DNA of 64,000 nt from Centrapalus pauciflorus (Eukaryota > Streptophyta > Magnoliopsida > Asterales > Asteraceae). This document shows, piece after piece, positions 35,221 through 46,311 of the stretch. Location of the stretch: NCBI GenBank assembly GCA_020465985.1, contig JAANYP010002881.1:514632-578631 (forward strand), in the 5' to 3' direction. Below the pieces are notes generated by a model that was not told the DNA's origin, ran no database searches, and saw only the letters and a program-made list of their open reading frames with translations. How positions within the stretch are numbered: the first letter of the stretch is position 1; the number at the start of each line of letters is the position of its first letter. The position numbers were made by a program, and so were the translations under genes.

Positions 35221-36454
35221 AATAATACATTTTTAACAGTTATTATGAAAAAAATCATCATGTTTTTTTTCGTTTTCGTCATTTCATGTTGTTTTTAATA
35301 TATATTAATAAATTTATAAACCAATAATACATTTTTAACATGAAAACATGTTGGTTTTTTCATAATAAACCTCACTTTTTAATTAGACAAATGTCAAATA
35401 AATAATGATGATAAATAACATTATTAGATAGCATCAAATAGTGTTAATTAAATATTAATGTTTATAGATATTAGAAATAAGAATTGTATTTATTTTTTAA
35501 TTTATTTAATTTTAAAATTAACAATGTGTATTTGTTATTTTAGATGAAACGTAATGATATCACGTGGTAATTTGTGTTCTCATTTATCATATAAAGCGAC
35601 TTTGACAAGCAAATTAAAAGTTTCAATTTCACCGCAATGTCAATTTATATGTAACTATATTAACTTTTATGATCATATCCAACATATTGAACATTATGAA
35701 AAAATTTTGTTTAGACATAGCATGCTAAAGCCTATTATATCATAAAACTCATCTGTTTTTCATTAAAATATAACAAAATAAAAGTATTAAAGCTTTATTA
35801 TTTGAAGTCCGGAAAATATTGTATTCAAATCTTTAACATTAAAAGTATCTTTAATATAACTAGTTGTAACTTCTAATCGAAGATTTTGGTAGGTGGAGTT
35901 TTTAGAAGTTGCAATAGGCTTGTAGCTTTTTGAAAAAGTTTTAGATTTTGGTTAATTGAAAATGTTTGTCAGAGGTGGTTGTAGGTGTATTTGAATAATA
36001 TAACATGGCATAAATTAGCATACATGTATATTAAAAGGTCATTACAATGATAAAAAGATAATTAAACACCCTTAGAAGTAAGAACCTCTAGAGCTTTATG
36101 TAAGAGTGTCTTCTTTTTTTCTTTTTTTTTTTTTAACAAAAAAAAAAAGTTTTTTGACAGCTCTGCCAAACATATTCCTAAGTGCAGAGAAATAACATTC
36201 ATTCTATAGCAACAGTTGCTGAACATATATGTATATATGTATTTTATTTTTTTGGCTACATAAATAAATTAATTGAAGCATGCATGCATACATGAAAGCT
36301 GAGGACTTGATCGACATTTAAAAATAAGAAACTCAAAGAAAGTGAAATGTAGGGAAAAAAACAGACCTTTGTAACGAAATGCAGTGAAGAGGGTGCTCGC
36401 AATGACCAGGAGTAGTAACAAACTTATAGTTATAAACCTTAAAGACATGATCAT
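34034..36454 (-). CDS. Root meristem growth factor (RGF/GLV/CLEL) peptide hormone precursor
   Basis: Three exons on the minus strand: 36454-36367, 34429-34389 and 34279-34034. They join in frame to 124 residues. The order is a hydrophobic signal peptide (FITISLLLLLVIASTLF), a short acidic spacer (SISASDEE), a variable basic pro-region with six alanines, and the C-terminal peptide DYNKPRHHPPKNN directly before the stop. That ending matches the RGF family consensus: an Asp-Tyr site for tyrosine sulfation, hydroxylatable prolines and a terminal Asn. Mature RGFs are secreted and perceived by RGFR/RGI receptor kinases to maintain root meristems and direct gravitropism. The middle exon is only 41 nt, and intron 1 (1.9 kb) holds a TA array and transposon debris. 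An in-frame Met two codons downstream is an alternative start. Confidence 0.88.
35140..35216. repeat. (TA)n microsatellite in RGF intron 1
   Basis: About 77 bp of TA. The adjacent 35217-35372 carries a fragment of the palindromic repeat family at 23577-23880. Confidence 0.9.
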
Positions 36455-36571
36455 TGTCTGCCTGCTAGATTTTGTGGTTTAATTTGACCTCTGTTTTTTT
36501 ATGCTTAATTTCATATAGACAGAAAGAAGAATGAAGAAGAGAATGATGAATTAAATGGAGCTAGCTATGTT

Positions 36572-36600
36572 AGCCCTATATATATATATATATATATATG
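36572..36600 (-). promoter_or_regulatory. Possible TATA region of the RGF gene
   Basis: A TATATA stretch 118-146 bp upstream of the RGF start codon. The position is plausible, but the sequence is also a short microsatellite. Confidence 0.35.
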
Positions 36601-38387
36601 ATATATAGGCTGAAGCAAAAATCAAGAAATTAGTGGGTACAAAATAAATTATTAAAGTTAAATTATAGAAGGTGGGTTTAGTTTCCCTTAATTAAATGAT
36701 TAGAGATTGCAAATATATTTAGAATTACATGCATGTCTTAAAACCATAAAAATGGGGGAGCAGATTGTTTGGGAATGCAATTGTTTATGGTGTTTACATT
36801 GACCATCGTGTCAAACCCCATGTGTATTGTGTATTGTGTATTGTGTGTGTATCGTTTCATCAACTTATCGATCACCGATGTTAATTGCCTATCATCTCAA
36901 GAACTTTTGGTGGCCACACAATTTCAAATCATTTCCATGCATTCATTAATTCTTTAATTATGCTCTTTACATGCATACATATGGTTTCTATATTTATCAT
37001 TTTCTCACTCTAAGTAATAAATTCCATTTTAAGTTAAGTTCTGTGAAAGGTGGAGTAAGGTGTAGTGTTAATTAATATGTTCAAAAATACAAACCAAACA
37101 GAACCAAAACAAAATAAAAGTGTTATAATATCCTATCATGGTCCGCGAATGTTTTGAATCTTAACTGTTTGTATATTTTTCGGCTCAATTCTTTAAAGTT
37201 GTTTGATGGCTTGATGCATCATGGATAGTGGCATCACGATGAAGATCATAATGCATCACAGTGATGAATAAAATTCGGTATTGATTTATGAAACTAGAGA
37301 TATTGTGTGCGATCATAATTTTATTTTTCTGTTATAATCTTTGATATACTATATTTTATAAAAATTTGAATATACTACTATTATTACATTATTTTTATCT
37401 ACATTCTGATAACAAGTTTTTTTTTCGTTCCAGCTATTTTTAAAATGAAATTTTTTTTATTGTTTAGTTAGCCAATGGATCACACTATTTCCATCTATAA
37501 ACTCAAACCGAAAGCAGAGATTGATCATCGGGTGAGGATCATGATCGATAGCTAATGTTTTTTTATATAATATATAACTGATTTATTTTTTCTTTGATAA
37601 CCTTTGATATAATAGACTTATCAAATTTTAAACATATTATTATAATTAAATTGTTTTTATTAACATGGTCTGGGTATATACAATTTACTACCGTGTAAAC
37701 TAAAACACAATTCTTTATGATATGAAAAAATTTTATACAACATATAATTGTTCTTAAAGTTTTAATCTTCAATATATACTGTTTTATAGGTATTCGAATA
37801 TAACTATATTGTTTTTCTTATATAACCCTTAGTATACGTTGTTTTGTAAAACTTGAATACCTCGTTATGATCACATTATTTTTATCAATCATAAAGTATA
37901 AAATCAAATGATGTCCAAACTATTTTTTAATAAGAATATATTGTATACTAATTAATATTTTTATATGGAATATAGTAGTTTTATTTTTGTATTATAACTT
38001 TAAACTAACATATGTACGAAAACAATATTTATAATCCCATTGCAATGCATGGAAAAACATATAGGCAATTAAATTGAAACCCATGTGATGGTGCTTGGTG
38101 CATAAATAAAGTAAATAAAAAAAATGGTTGGTTTAAGGGAAGCGGAGAGAGGAGGTGAGATTGAGAACTGTACGGTAATTAACGTGGAATTGAAGGCAAG
38201 ATATATCATATATGTGTGTGTGCTCTGTGCCTGTCTGCCGCCCTCTATTTCAACTTCAAGGCAGCGCTGCTGCACCCAATTTCTTGAATTCCTTTCATAA
38301 ATAAATAAACTGTTTTTTCATTTTTTTTTCCCTTTCAATTCTTTACCAGAAAACAATTTTCTTTTTCCTTTCACTTCCCAATATTAA
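36601..38387. other. Intergenic, no gene seen
   Basis: AT-rich. An inverted TGATGCATCATG-like patch occurs near 37207-37265. The short frames are unsupported. Confidence 0.5.
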
Positions 38388-38396
38388 TTTTAATTA

Positions 38397-38690
38397 GAGA
38401 AAATTACTGATTTGGTCCCTGTGCTTTATCCATTGTTGCTGGTTTGGTCCTTTAAGATAAAAAATTACTCCATTGGTCCCTATGATTGTATTTTTGTTTC
38501 ATGGTTAGTCCTTTTCATAAACGGCCGTTAAGTATCCAGGTTAGTGAAAGGGTAATTTGGTCTTTTACTACTCTCTCTCCTCACCATTCTTCCTAATAAA
38601 TAACCTATTTCTTCATCTTCTCCATTTATCCTCCCTACCATTTTCTCCATTTTCTCCTTCTTCTCCATCATTTTCTCCTTCTCAATTTGA
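38397..38690 (+). repeat. Left terminal inverted repeat of the MULE
   Basis: The inverse copy of 39428-39722. The inner part is rich in TTCTCC/TTTTCTCC motifs. Confidence 0.85.
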
Positions 38691-38726
38691 TCCACTAGTT
38701 TTGTTTTTTAGTGGAAAGAAAAACTT

Positions 38727-39305
38727 GGTGACGAAGATGTTGATGAAACTTCTGATGCAACCAAAGAGGAAGATGGTGTTAGTGAGGAAGAGGATGCTAG
38801 TTTTGTTTTTAGTGGAAAGAAGAAGACATCAAAGTCGAAAAAGGGTAGTAATTTGTTTACTGGTTCAGCATTTGATGCAATCGGCGATGATGATGGGGAC
38901 TTAGCAGACGATTCAAGATTAAAACAACAATCCGAGGATGAAGATGATGAACCTATGATTTCGTTCAAGGGGAAGAAGAAATCATCCAAATCTAATAAGA
39001 AAACCAGTGGTAGTATATTTTCAGCGTCACATTTTGATGGCCTTGATGAGGAAGAGGACAATAAACAAAGTGAAGAGGATGGCCAAGATGATCCCCTCAT
39101 CACATTTTCGGGGAAGAAGAAGTCTGCGAGGAAGAAAAACAAGGCAAATGATATTGCATTAGCCGGTGGAGGGACGGAAGACATTTGTTCTCGATTTGAT
39201 CCACTATCTCAGTTGCTAAGAACTTGGGTTACACCTAACTCAAGCTTCTTCTCCAACTGTTCTTTAATGGCTTTAACAGGAACTTTTGGGTTACTCTCAG
39301 TTTGA
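38727..39305 (+). pseudogene. Captured N-terminal fragment of translation initiation factor eIF5B
   Basis: An open frame of acidic and Lys-rich repeats: DEDVDETSDATKEEDG, then FSGKKKTSKSKKGSN, ISFKGKKKSSKSNKK and ITFSGKKKSARKKNK, with FTGSAFDAI and FSASHFDGL between them. This alternation of acidic runs with F(S/K)GKKK blocks is typical of the disordered N-terminus of plant eIF5B, the GTPase that joins ribosomal subunits. The GTPase domain is absent. Just upstream another TTTAGTGGAAAG block is out of frame. After about 39190 the frame runs into non-eIF5B sequence and stops at 39305. The repeats are low-complexity, so the source gene is likely rather than certain. Confidence 0.7.
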
Positions 39306-39332
39306 TCCACTATCTCAGTTGCTAAGAACTTG
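39195..39332 (+). repeat. 32-bp direct repeat at the capture junction
   Basis: The block TTTGATCCACTATCTCAG, continuing to AAGAACTTG, occurs at 39195-39226 and 39301-39332. Its first 12 bases also occur at 38686-38697 where the left TIR meets the eIF5B fragment. Confidence 0.85.
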
Positions 39333-39411
39333 TAAGTGCAGTAGGATATATTTCTGGACTGAAGACATTTATGGACCTCATTAAATGTTTTAACCATCCA
39401 TGTCTCGGAAT
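39209..39411 (-). pseudogene. MuDR-type MULE transposase fragment
   Basis: The minus strand encodes SETWMVKTFNEVHKCLQS, CTYKFLATEIVDQ and PKVPVKAIKEQLEKK. This corresponds to the region before the MULE transposase core, with the conserved HxC pair of the N-terminal DNA-binding region and the following helix. It ends in unrelated sequence at both sides and lacks the catalytic domain. It lies antisense to the eIF5B fragment. Confidence 0.7.
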
Positions 39412-39427
39412 TGGGTATTTTGGAAAC

Positions 39428-39722
39428 ATGAAGGAGGAATGAGAAAATGATGGAGAAGAAGGAGAAAATGAAGAAAAGTGTAGGGAGGATAAATGGAGAA
39501 GATGAAGAAATAGGTTATTTATTAGGAAGAATGGTGAGGAGAGAGAGTATGTAAAAGACCAAATTACCCTTTCACTAGCCTGGATACTTAACGGCCGTTT
39601 ATAAAAATGACTAACCATGAAACAAAATTACAATCATAGGGACCAATGGAGTAATTTTTTATCTTAAAGGACCAAATCAGCAACAATGGACAAACCACAG
39701 GGACCAAATCAGTAATTTTCTC
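39428..39722 (-). repeat. Right terminal inverted repeat of the MULE
   Basis: The inverse copy of 38397-38690, ending AGTAATTTTCTC directly before the 9-bp target duplication. Confidence 0.85.
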
Positions 39723-39731
39723 TTTTAATTA

Positions 39732-40426
39732 AATATCTCTCCGTCTTAACTAATTAACTTGTACGTACCCTTTCTAATTAAGTTGGGAATGGTGTGTTGG
39801 TGGGCATCCAAGTATATGTATACGTACATGTTTGTATGTTTATTAAAGAAATCAGTGTTAAACGCGATACGTACGTAATTTTAATTAAAACCTATTAATT
39901 GTATAGTATTCTTTGGCCGATAGTTTATCTTCAAGTTTATATCCATAACTCCATCATTAATTCCTGTAAATAAAAAAAAAAAAAGAAAGAATAAGCAATT
40001 TTACACTATTAATACCAAAACCAATTAATTTACATTTTTATCTTCAAGTTTATATCATAATTTTATATAGTAGAAATTTAAAAGTTGGTTCAAATGTGAA
40101 AAGACCATTAAATAACTAATAACTTAGAATCTTGAATTTAAAAGATATTACATTTTGAAAATACGTTAGTTAGATCGGATTCCAACGGAATAATTATTTA
40201 AAAGTTAATTAATTGAATCAGTATTGGTTTTAAAATTTACTAACCGTCTAGCTCTCATACATAAATCAATTTATTGTTTTTGTTTTCAATCCTTCGACCC
40301 AAAGTAATATTTTGTGTATGTCAGTATGTTGCGTGTTTGCGTTTGTGAATTTCACATTTCATGTGTGTAATACTATGGTATTATGATTATGAAATAAACT
40401 AGAAACAAATCTTTAACGATTGTATT
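39732..40426. other. Intergenic, no gene seen
   Basis: AT-rich spacer without a recognised element. Confidence 0.5.
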
Positions 40427-40595
40427 GCATCCGCAATTGGTATCAAGAGGTAATATCTCTTCTTATTTTCTACATACATATACATACATGCATACATATA
40501 TTCGGATGCAATTGGTATCGGGAGGTAATCTCTTCTTATTTTCTACATACACACATACATACATATATTCGGATGCAATTGGTATCGAGGGGTAC
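40427..40595. repeat. Tandem repeat, about 70-75 bp unit, 2.3 copies
   Basis: Units start GCAATTGGTATC and continue through TCTCTTCTTATTTTCTACAT and a CATA-rich stretch. The copies begin near 40433, 40507 and 40575. The overlapping small ORFs are made by this repeat. Confidence 0.8.
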
Positions 40596-41366
40596 TCAAA
40601 TAACATATATTTGGTTGATCTAACATCATAGTAATTTAGTTTTTTTTTATATTTATAATCAAATATAATATTAACATGTTTTGGTTGGAGTGCCTCTTTT
40701 TTTTTATATAACTTAGAAGATTGACTTTTATAAAAACCAAAATTTTGAAAATCAGTTATAATTTATCCGTATCGGATTATATTTATTTGGACTTAAAACC
40801 GGATCAAATCGAAAACCGTTATTACAAAAATCGGTTTTTATTGAAACTCAAAATCCGATTCCTGTGCACCTTTTGTTTGAGATTAAAATTTAAATATTCC
40901 ATAAAAAAGAAAGTTTGATGATAGTTACAAAGTAAGAAAGAAAGTTTGCATTTCTTGCAAAGTTTAAAAGTCAACTTATATTGTTAATTCAAATATAATA
41001 TGCATTTGCTTGTAACGTTTTATATTATTTTGAATAACGAATATTATTAACAAAACACACAAAAAATTAAAACGGTACAATTAGAATTATATTAAAAATG
41101 CAAAATATTTATATATTTTGTTGATTTATTTCTTTGTTGCTATTCTCCCAAATTTATTGTTTTTTTTTTTAATTCACACATATTGATATATGTCTCTGTG
41201 GCTATTTATTTGTATGGTTAAATTAAAACAGACAAAATAAACAAGTATGTCATAATATGCGTACCTTCTCTAAAATCATATTCATGTTAATTAAAAAGTT
41301 GGAACACGGTAGATGAGTTCAAGATCCTACGTATCTATCTATATTTATATACATTCTAATAATCTA
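40596..41366. other. Intergenic, no gene seen
   Basis: AT-rich spacer. One 198-nt frame at 40721 has no recognisable content. Confidence 0.5.
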
Positions 41367-41634
41367 TCTACACTATTAAAAGGGTAACTAACATGACACA
41401 TGACATGCTCTCATTTAATTTGACACATGTTAGCTCTTTCCTTTTGCCACGTCATTTACTAAATTTATTTTAATTTTTAAAGCAAATCAAATCTATCGAA
41501 ATGTAATATGGATTAATTTAATAACTAACTAACTAAAATTAAGCAAACTTTATTATTCATATTATTATTATATTATACATATTTATAAATATTTATATAA
41601 ACTTAACTCATGTAATACATGTGTATTAACCTAG
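41367..41634 (+). mobile_element. Miniature Helitron, 268 bp
   Basis: It starts A/TCTACACTATTAAAAGGG and ends with hairpin CATGTAATACATG, then TGTATTAAC, then CTAG/T. Both ends and the A-T insertion context fit Helitron rules. Confidence 0.65.
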
Positions 41635-41653
41635 TTTATAATTTTATATACAT

Positions 41654-42114
41654 TCTAATAAATGGGTGAGTATATAATTCACCACGCGTTTTTTTTTTAT
41701 GCTACCACTTGGCTTCGCTTATTAATGACACATGTAATTAGAAAGAGATTTTAATTTTAAATGTTAAACCTTTATTTTAATATTTCTTTTAATTTTAGCT
41801 ACTAATTCTTTATTTGATTTTGTTGAATTGTGTAATTTATAAAATTGACTTTTTTGGGCATCTTAAAGCCGATTAGAACTCTTACACATTATATATTCAC
41901 GGAAAATGCCTATTTTCTTTTATTATCTTAATTTTTTTATTGTTGTTGAATTCTTGAATTATGCATTTCTATTTCTAATTTATTAACAATATTCTATATG
42001 TATTATGATATTGTTATTTGTTTTCTTTATAACAATATTGTAAATTTATGTATCTATTAAAAAAAAAAAACTATTTATTTATCATCACATGTAATACATG
42101 ATCAATAAAACTAG
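41654..42114 (+). mobile_element. Second miniature Helitron, about 461 bp
   Basis: The 3' end is CATGTAATACATG, a short spacer and CTAG/TTT, nearly the same hairpin as the preceding element. The 5' end (TCTAATAAATGGG) is less certain. Confidence 0.5.
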
Positions 42115-42609
42115 TTTGTAAAAAAAAAGGTTTTGTGCACCAATGGCAATCACGTTCATGCAATTGAATACTAACCTAATAAAAATAAATAATCTTTATA
42201 ACTTTTTTGAAACCAGTAATACAAAACTAATCAATATTGAACACTTTTAAATGTATAGTACAAAAATAAACTTTTTAGAACCCTAGAGACCAAGAACTTT
42301 TTATATTAATAAGTATAAATAGTAAGTTAAATGAAATTGGTGATATGTTGTTGTAAAAGATCCCATCATTTTTTTTTGGCATGATAATGTAGAGAACTAG
42401 GACTTTTGAAACATTGTCATGTTTGTTGACATCCACGTATAATAAATATCAATCGTTTGACTTATCATCTTTTTATTTGTTTAATCAACATTGTAATTTG
42501 TTGAGAATGTTTTTCATGGTAATTCATTCTTTGATAACTTTTAATGAAAATTCATTATTTATAAACATCATCAGAGTGAAAGTGAAAATTTAAATATATA
42601 AAATAAATA
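42115..42609. other. Intergenic, no gene seen
   Basis: AT-rich spacer without a recognised element. Confidence 0.5.
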
Positions 42610-42962
42610 ATTAAAATAAAAGGAATAAAATATAAAATGTTATATTTGGATAATTAATTTATAAAAAGAAAGAAATACTATATATATATATATATATATA
42701 TGAAAACTATAAAAATTAAATTAAATTATAAAAAAAGTAACATTTTGGTCCCTGAAAGTATGATATGTACATAAATGGTCCCTGAAATACAAACGGACGA
42801 AAATGCCCCTGAAACTAACGGCTCAAGTTAACCGCCGTTAGTTTCAGGGACCAAAATGTTACAACTTTTCGATTTTAGGGACTAGTGGTGTAATAAAATT
42901 CTTTCAGGGACCAAAACCGTAATTTCATATAAACCACAGGGACCATTTATGTAATTTAGTCT
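42610..42962. mobile_element. Dispersed repeat with a palindromic core, copy 1
   Basis: It is closely similar to 53618-53966. The core is an inverted pair, CCCCTGAAACTAACGG and CCGTTAGTTTCAGGG, separated by a short loop, with GGTCCCTGA/CAGGGACC motifs repeated outside it. The ends (about 42731 and 42960) are loosely inverted. A TA run at about 42680-42702 is present only in this copy. Confidence 0.65.
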
Positions 42963-44319
42963 ATATAAAAAAATACATTTTGAATTAAACTAAAGTTGGT
43001 TAAAATTAATATTTGTTAATTGGAGAATATAGCATGCGAAATACATGACTGGATTAAAAGAAAATTTGGTTAGTTTAACTAAAGCCATAAAACATGCACC
43101 TAATGAAAATTTTCAGGACACATGAGTCGTTTGGTATATTTATTTGATATTTTAATCGTACAAATTTGATAAGTCTAAATAGTTGTGTTTTCCTCTTAGA
43201 TGTTTTTGTTAATTTTATTCCCTTACAAGATGTATACATAACATATCACAAAAGTTATTTGTTAACTTTAATAAAATTGTAATCTAAAATGGTTACATGT
43301 GACCAATGAAATGATAACAAATAATAGAAATAAGTAACGTCTAAAATTATTTCTATGCACACATTATCAATGCCGCACGTCTTCTTTGGATACTAATATT
43401 TCGATGATCAATTTTATAATAGTCACATCGGCAATTTAGTTAATGAAATGACGCATCATGGATAGGGATTGAAAACTCGTCTACATTCTTGATTTCATAA
43501 AATACTAAAGAAGGACAGAAACTTGAAAGATTTTGTTTTGACCACCAATTATATATATTTATTGCCGACAGAGCAGAGATAAAGTATGCTCACGACACAA
43601 TTATAACCGTTTGATCATGTCAGAAATTGATCTCAGCCATTCAAAATGAGAAAATTTTGATTCCATGTTGACGTGACATGTTATCAGCCGTTGAAATTCA
43701 GATTTTTTAGATACCCTGTTCACGTGACACAATCATAGCCATTGAAAATAAAAGAAATAGGAATAACTAACAAATTTTAAGATAAATCAGAAAAAATAGG
43801 AATAGCTAACAAACTTTGAAAATATAATGCATAACAAATTAGTAAAGTCTATAAATATTTTGTAAGTGATTAAATTTATTTATTTAATTTCTAGAACAAT
43901 ATTAAAGTATTCCAAATATATATTTAAAACTATGACTTAATTATTTTGAATGATCTGAAAAATTATAATATTATTAATGAGTGCTATTAATTACTTAATG
44001 TATAAAAATAATTACATACTATATAAAAATAATAAATGTTTGACAATTTAAAGATTTTTAGTAAAAAACATATTTCATTCACTTTTATATTTTTTTAAAT
44101 AAATTATATACATTATGTTATATATAAATTAAATTATCAAAGTATATCAATTAAAACATTTAAATTTATAAATAAAAAGTTAGCCATTACTTATACACAT
44201 TTATAAAACTAAAAAAATAATAGTTATGTCACATAATATTACTATTTTATATTTTTTTGAATAATTAATACTTTTATATTTTAATTATTAGTTTATAAAA
44301 ATTTATATAAATATTTATT
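42963..44319. other. AT-rich spacer, partly Helitron body
   Basis: No gene seen. A cluster of related phrases with CACGTGACA or ACGTGACATG near 43590-43740 may belong to the Helitron ending at 44355. Confidence 0.45.
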
Positions 44320-44355
44320 AAAAATATCTACGTTGTACGTGAGTCAATAAACTAG
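44320..44355 (+). mobile_element. Helitron 3' terminus
   Basis: The imperfect stem TACGTTGTACGTGA is followed by AATAAACTAG/T. The 5' end could not be located. Confidence 0.45.
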
Positions 44356-46060
44356 TGGATTATTATTTGAGAAAAATGTTTATATATTTATTAATTCATA
44401 TAAAAAATTTGAATTGCTGAACTTTCAAAAAATATATGAAAATTTAGAGATAATAAATTGTTAAAATATTATTATTGTCTAAACAATAAAGATATTTAGA
44501 GAAATTAGTTTATCAAAAATCGTAATTAAAATTTGTCACCAGCAACATAAGAATATTATATTATTAATGGTCTGGAGATAAAAAAATGAATTAGCATTAT
44601 ATATGTGGTCTAAATATGATATTAATATGAACTATTAAACTATTATCGGGTAACAATGATATCATAATCTTTTAATTGAAATTTGAGTTTAATTTTGTAA
44701 TTTTAATTGTTAACTTATTATTTTACTATGTATTTTTTTAATTACTTTTAAATAATTATTAAAATAAAATAAAATATATAATATAAAAATCTTATTAAAA
44801 TTTCATTCATCTATTTTTAATTTCTACCAATTTATATAATTAAGTTTATAATTATTTATAACTATAAAAACACACAAATAAATATATATAAATAAAATGC
44901 TTTAGGTATTAATAAAATTTAAATAACCACTCCAGACTAAATATAAATGAATGGTGACCGATATGGATTGTATAAGGATTTAATAGTTACAATATATGTA
45001 GTTATGCATATATTGTTTATTTTTTAATATTAATTAAACTACTAATTGGTTTTTACACACATTAAAAATTTATTTTAATGGTCTATTTTTGAATTTGCGT
45101 ATAAGGCCATCAATATTCTTGAGACGGTCAGGTTATACCTATATGATAAACAACATCAAAGACCCACTTCTATGTTTAATCATTTTCACCATACCAAACC
45201 AATTATAACAGAAATTTACCAAGTGGAGTAAGCCAATGATTTTTTTTTATTTAAAATTTTCATAACACATATTTTATCTTAGCGTTATCATTTATATGCC
45301 TTTTTAATTTAATAATTTTTATTTAGTCATATTTTAACATTTATTATTACAATATTTTCTTATACACTTAAAATTATGATTTTAATTATATTTATGTTTG
45401 GAGTTGTCTTTTGAAACTATTATGTTATATTTAATTGTATAAAAAAGACTTCTTTATTATTCAAATACACAATACAAAATTCTAATGAAATTGTTTTATA
45501 ATTAAAAAAGTAACTATTTAATATTTAGATTTTTTTTATAAAATATGATAATGTATAACAGTGAACATTACTATTATACCGTTGACAAACCCAAATCAAT
45601 GTATTAGAGACATGACCGTTATAAAATTATTTGATTTGATCGTAAAACCAATAAATTAAATTGACGATTAAACCTAATCAATGTCAAATTTTCAAATTAT
45701 GGTTATGAATAATTAATTAATTAATTTTGGTTCAGATCCAAATTAATAAGACATTGTTTATAATTTTTAAATTGCAAAATCTAGAAAACCAATGATAAGA
45801 ACCAACTAACAGTAACATTTGTTTTGTTTCTTGGATCTATATCAGCTTTCCAATTTCACTGTTCGATTTTGTTTCAGTTGTGTTTCATTATTTGAATTGT
45901 TTAAAAGTATTTTTGTTTATTTATTTTATATTTGATTATGCAACTAATATTTTAGATTTAGCAGCAACGCACGGACGTTTAATAACTCGTTATTAAACAT
46001 GGAACAAAATTTGCCCTTTATCAAAGAAATTGTGGAAAAAGGAAAAAGAAAAAGAAAAAA
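44356..46060. other. AT-rich spacer, no gene seen
   Basis: Extremely AT-rich, with no supported frame. Its right end passes into the HSP90 upstream region. Confidence 0.5.
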
Positions 46061-46184
46061 ATGAACGAGAAGAAAAAGAATTTTATGAAAATCAAGAAAC
46101 GAGATAATGTAAAGGCTGCTGAAATGGCAACATCTACGCCTTACAATACAAGAACGGGAAAACTTCCAAACTCAGCCGGCCTCT

Positions 46185-46197
46185 TTCTAGAATCCTC
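46185..46197 (+). promoter_or_regulatory. Putative heat-shock element
   Basis: TTCTAGAATCCTC has two perfect alternating units (TTC, GAA) and a third with one mismatch (CTC), 115 bp upstream of the HSP90 ATG. It may lie in the promoter or the leader, because the transcription start is unknown. Confidence 0.4.
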
Positions 46198-46311
46198 TTC
46201 ATCGCCCGTAAAACCCCTCTATCCCCAACTCAAGGGTTTTTGCAGCCCTCCCTTTAATCTGTATACTGAACAATCGCCTCTCAACCCAACCAACTACTTT
46301 TCTTTTGGGTT

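Larger units (their letters stand above)
38397..39722. mobile_element. Mutator-like element carrying captured gene fragments (Pack-MULE)
   Basis: 1326 bp flanked by a perfect 9-bp duplication TTTTAATTA (38388-38396 and 39723-39731), the Mutator signature. The terminal inverted repeats are about 295 bp (38397-38690 and 39428-39722), begin GAGAAAATTACTGATTTGG and are about 95% identical by eye. The interior holds an eIF5B-like fragment on the plus strand and a MuDR-type transposase fragment on the minus strand. No complete transposase is present, so it is non-autonomous. Confidence 0.9.

Noticed and set aside
38708..39184. 158-codon minus-strand Ser/Phe-rich frame
   Set aside because: Antisense shadow of the acidic and Lys-rich eIF5B fragment.
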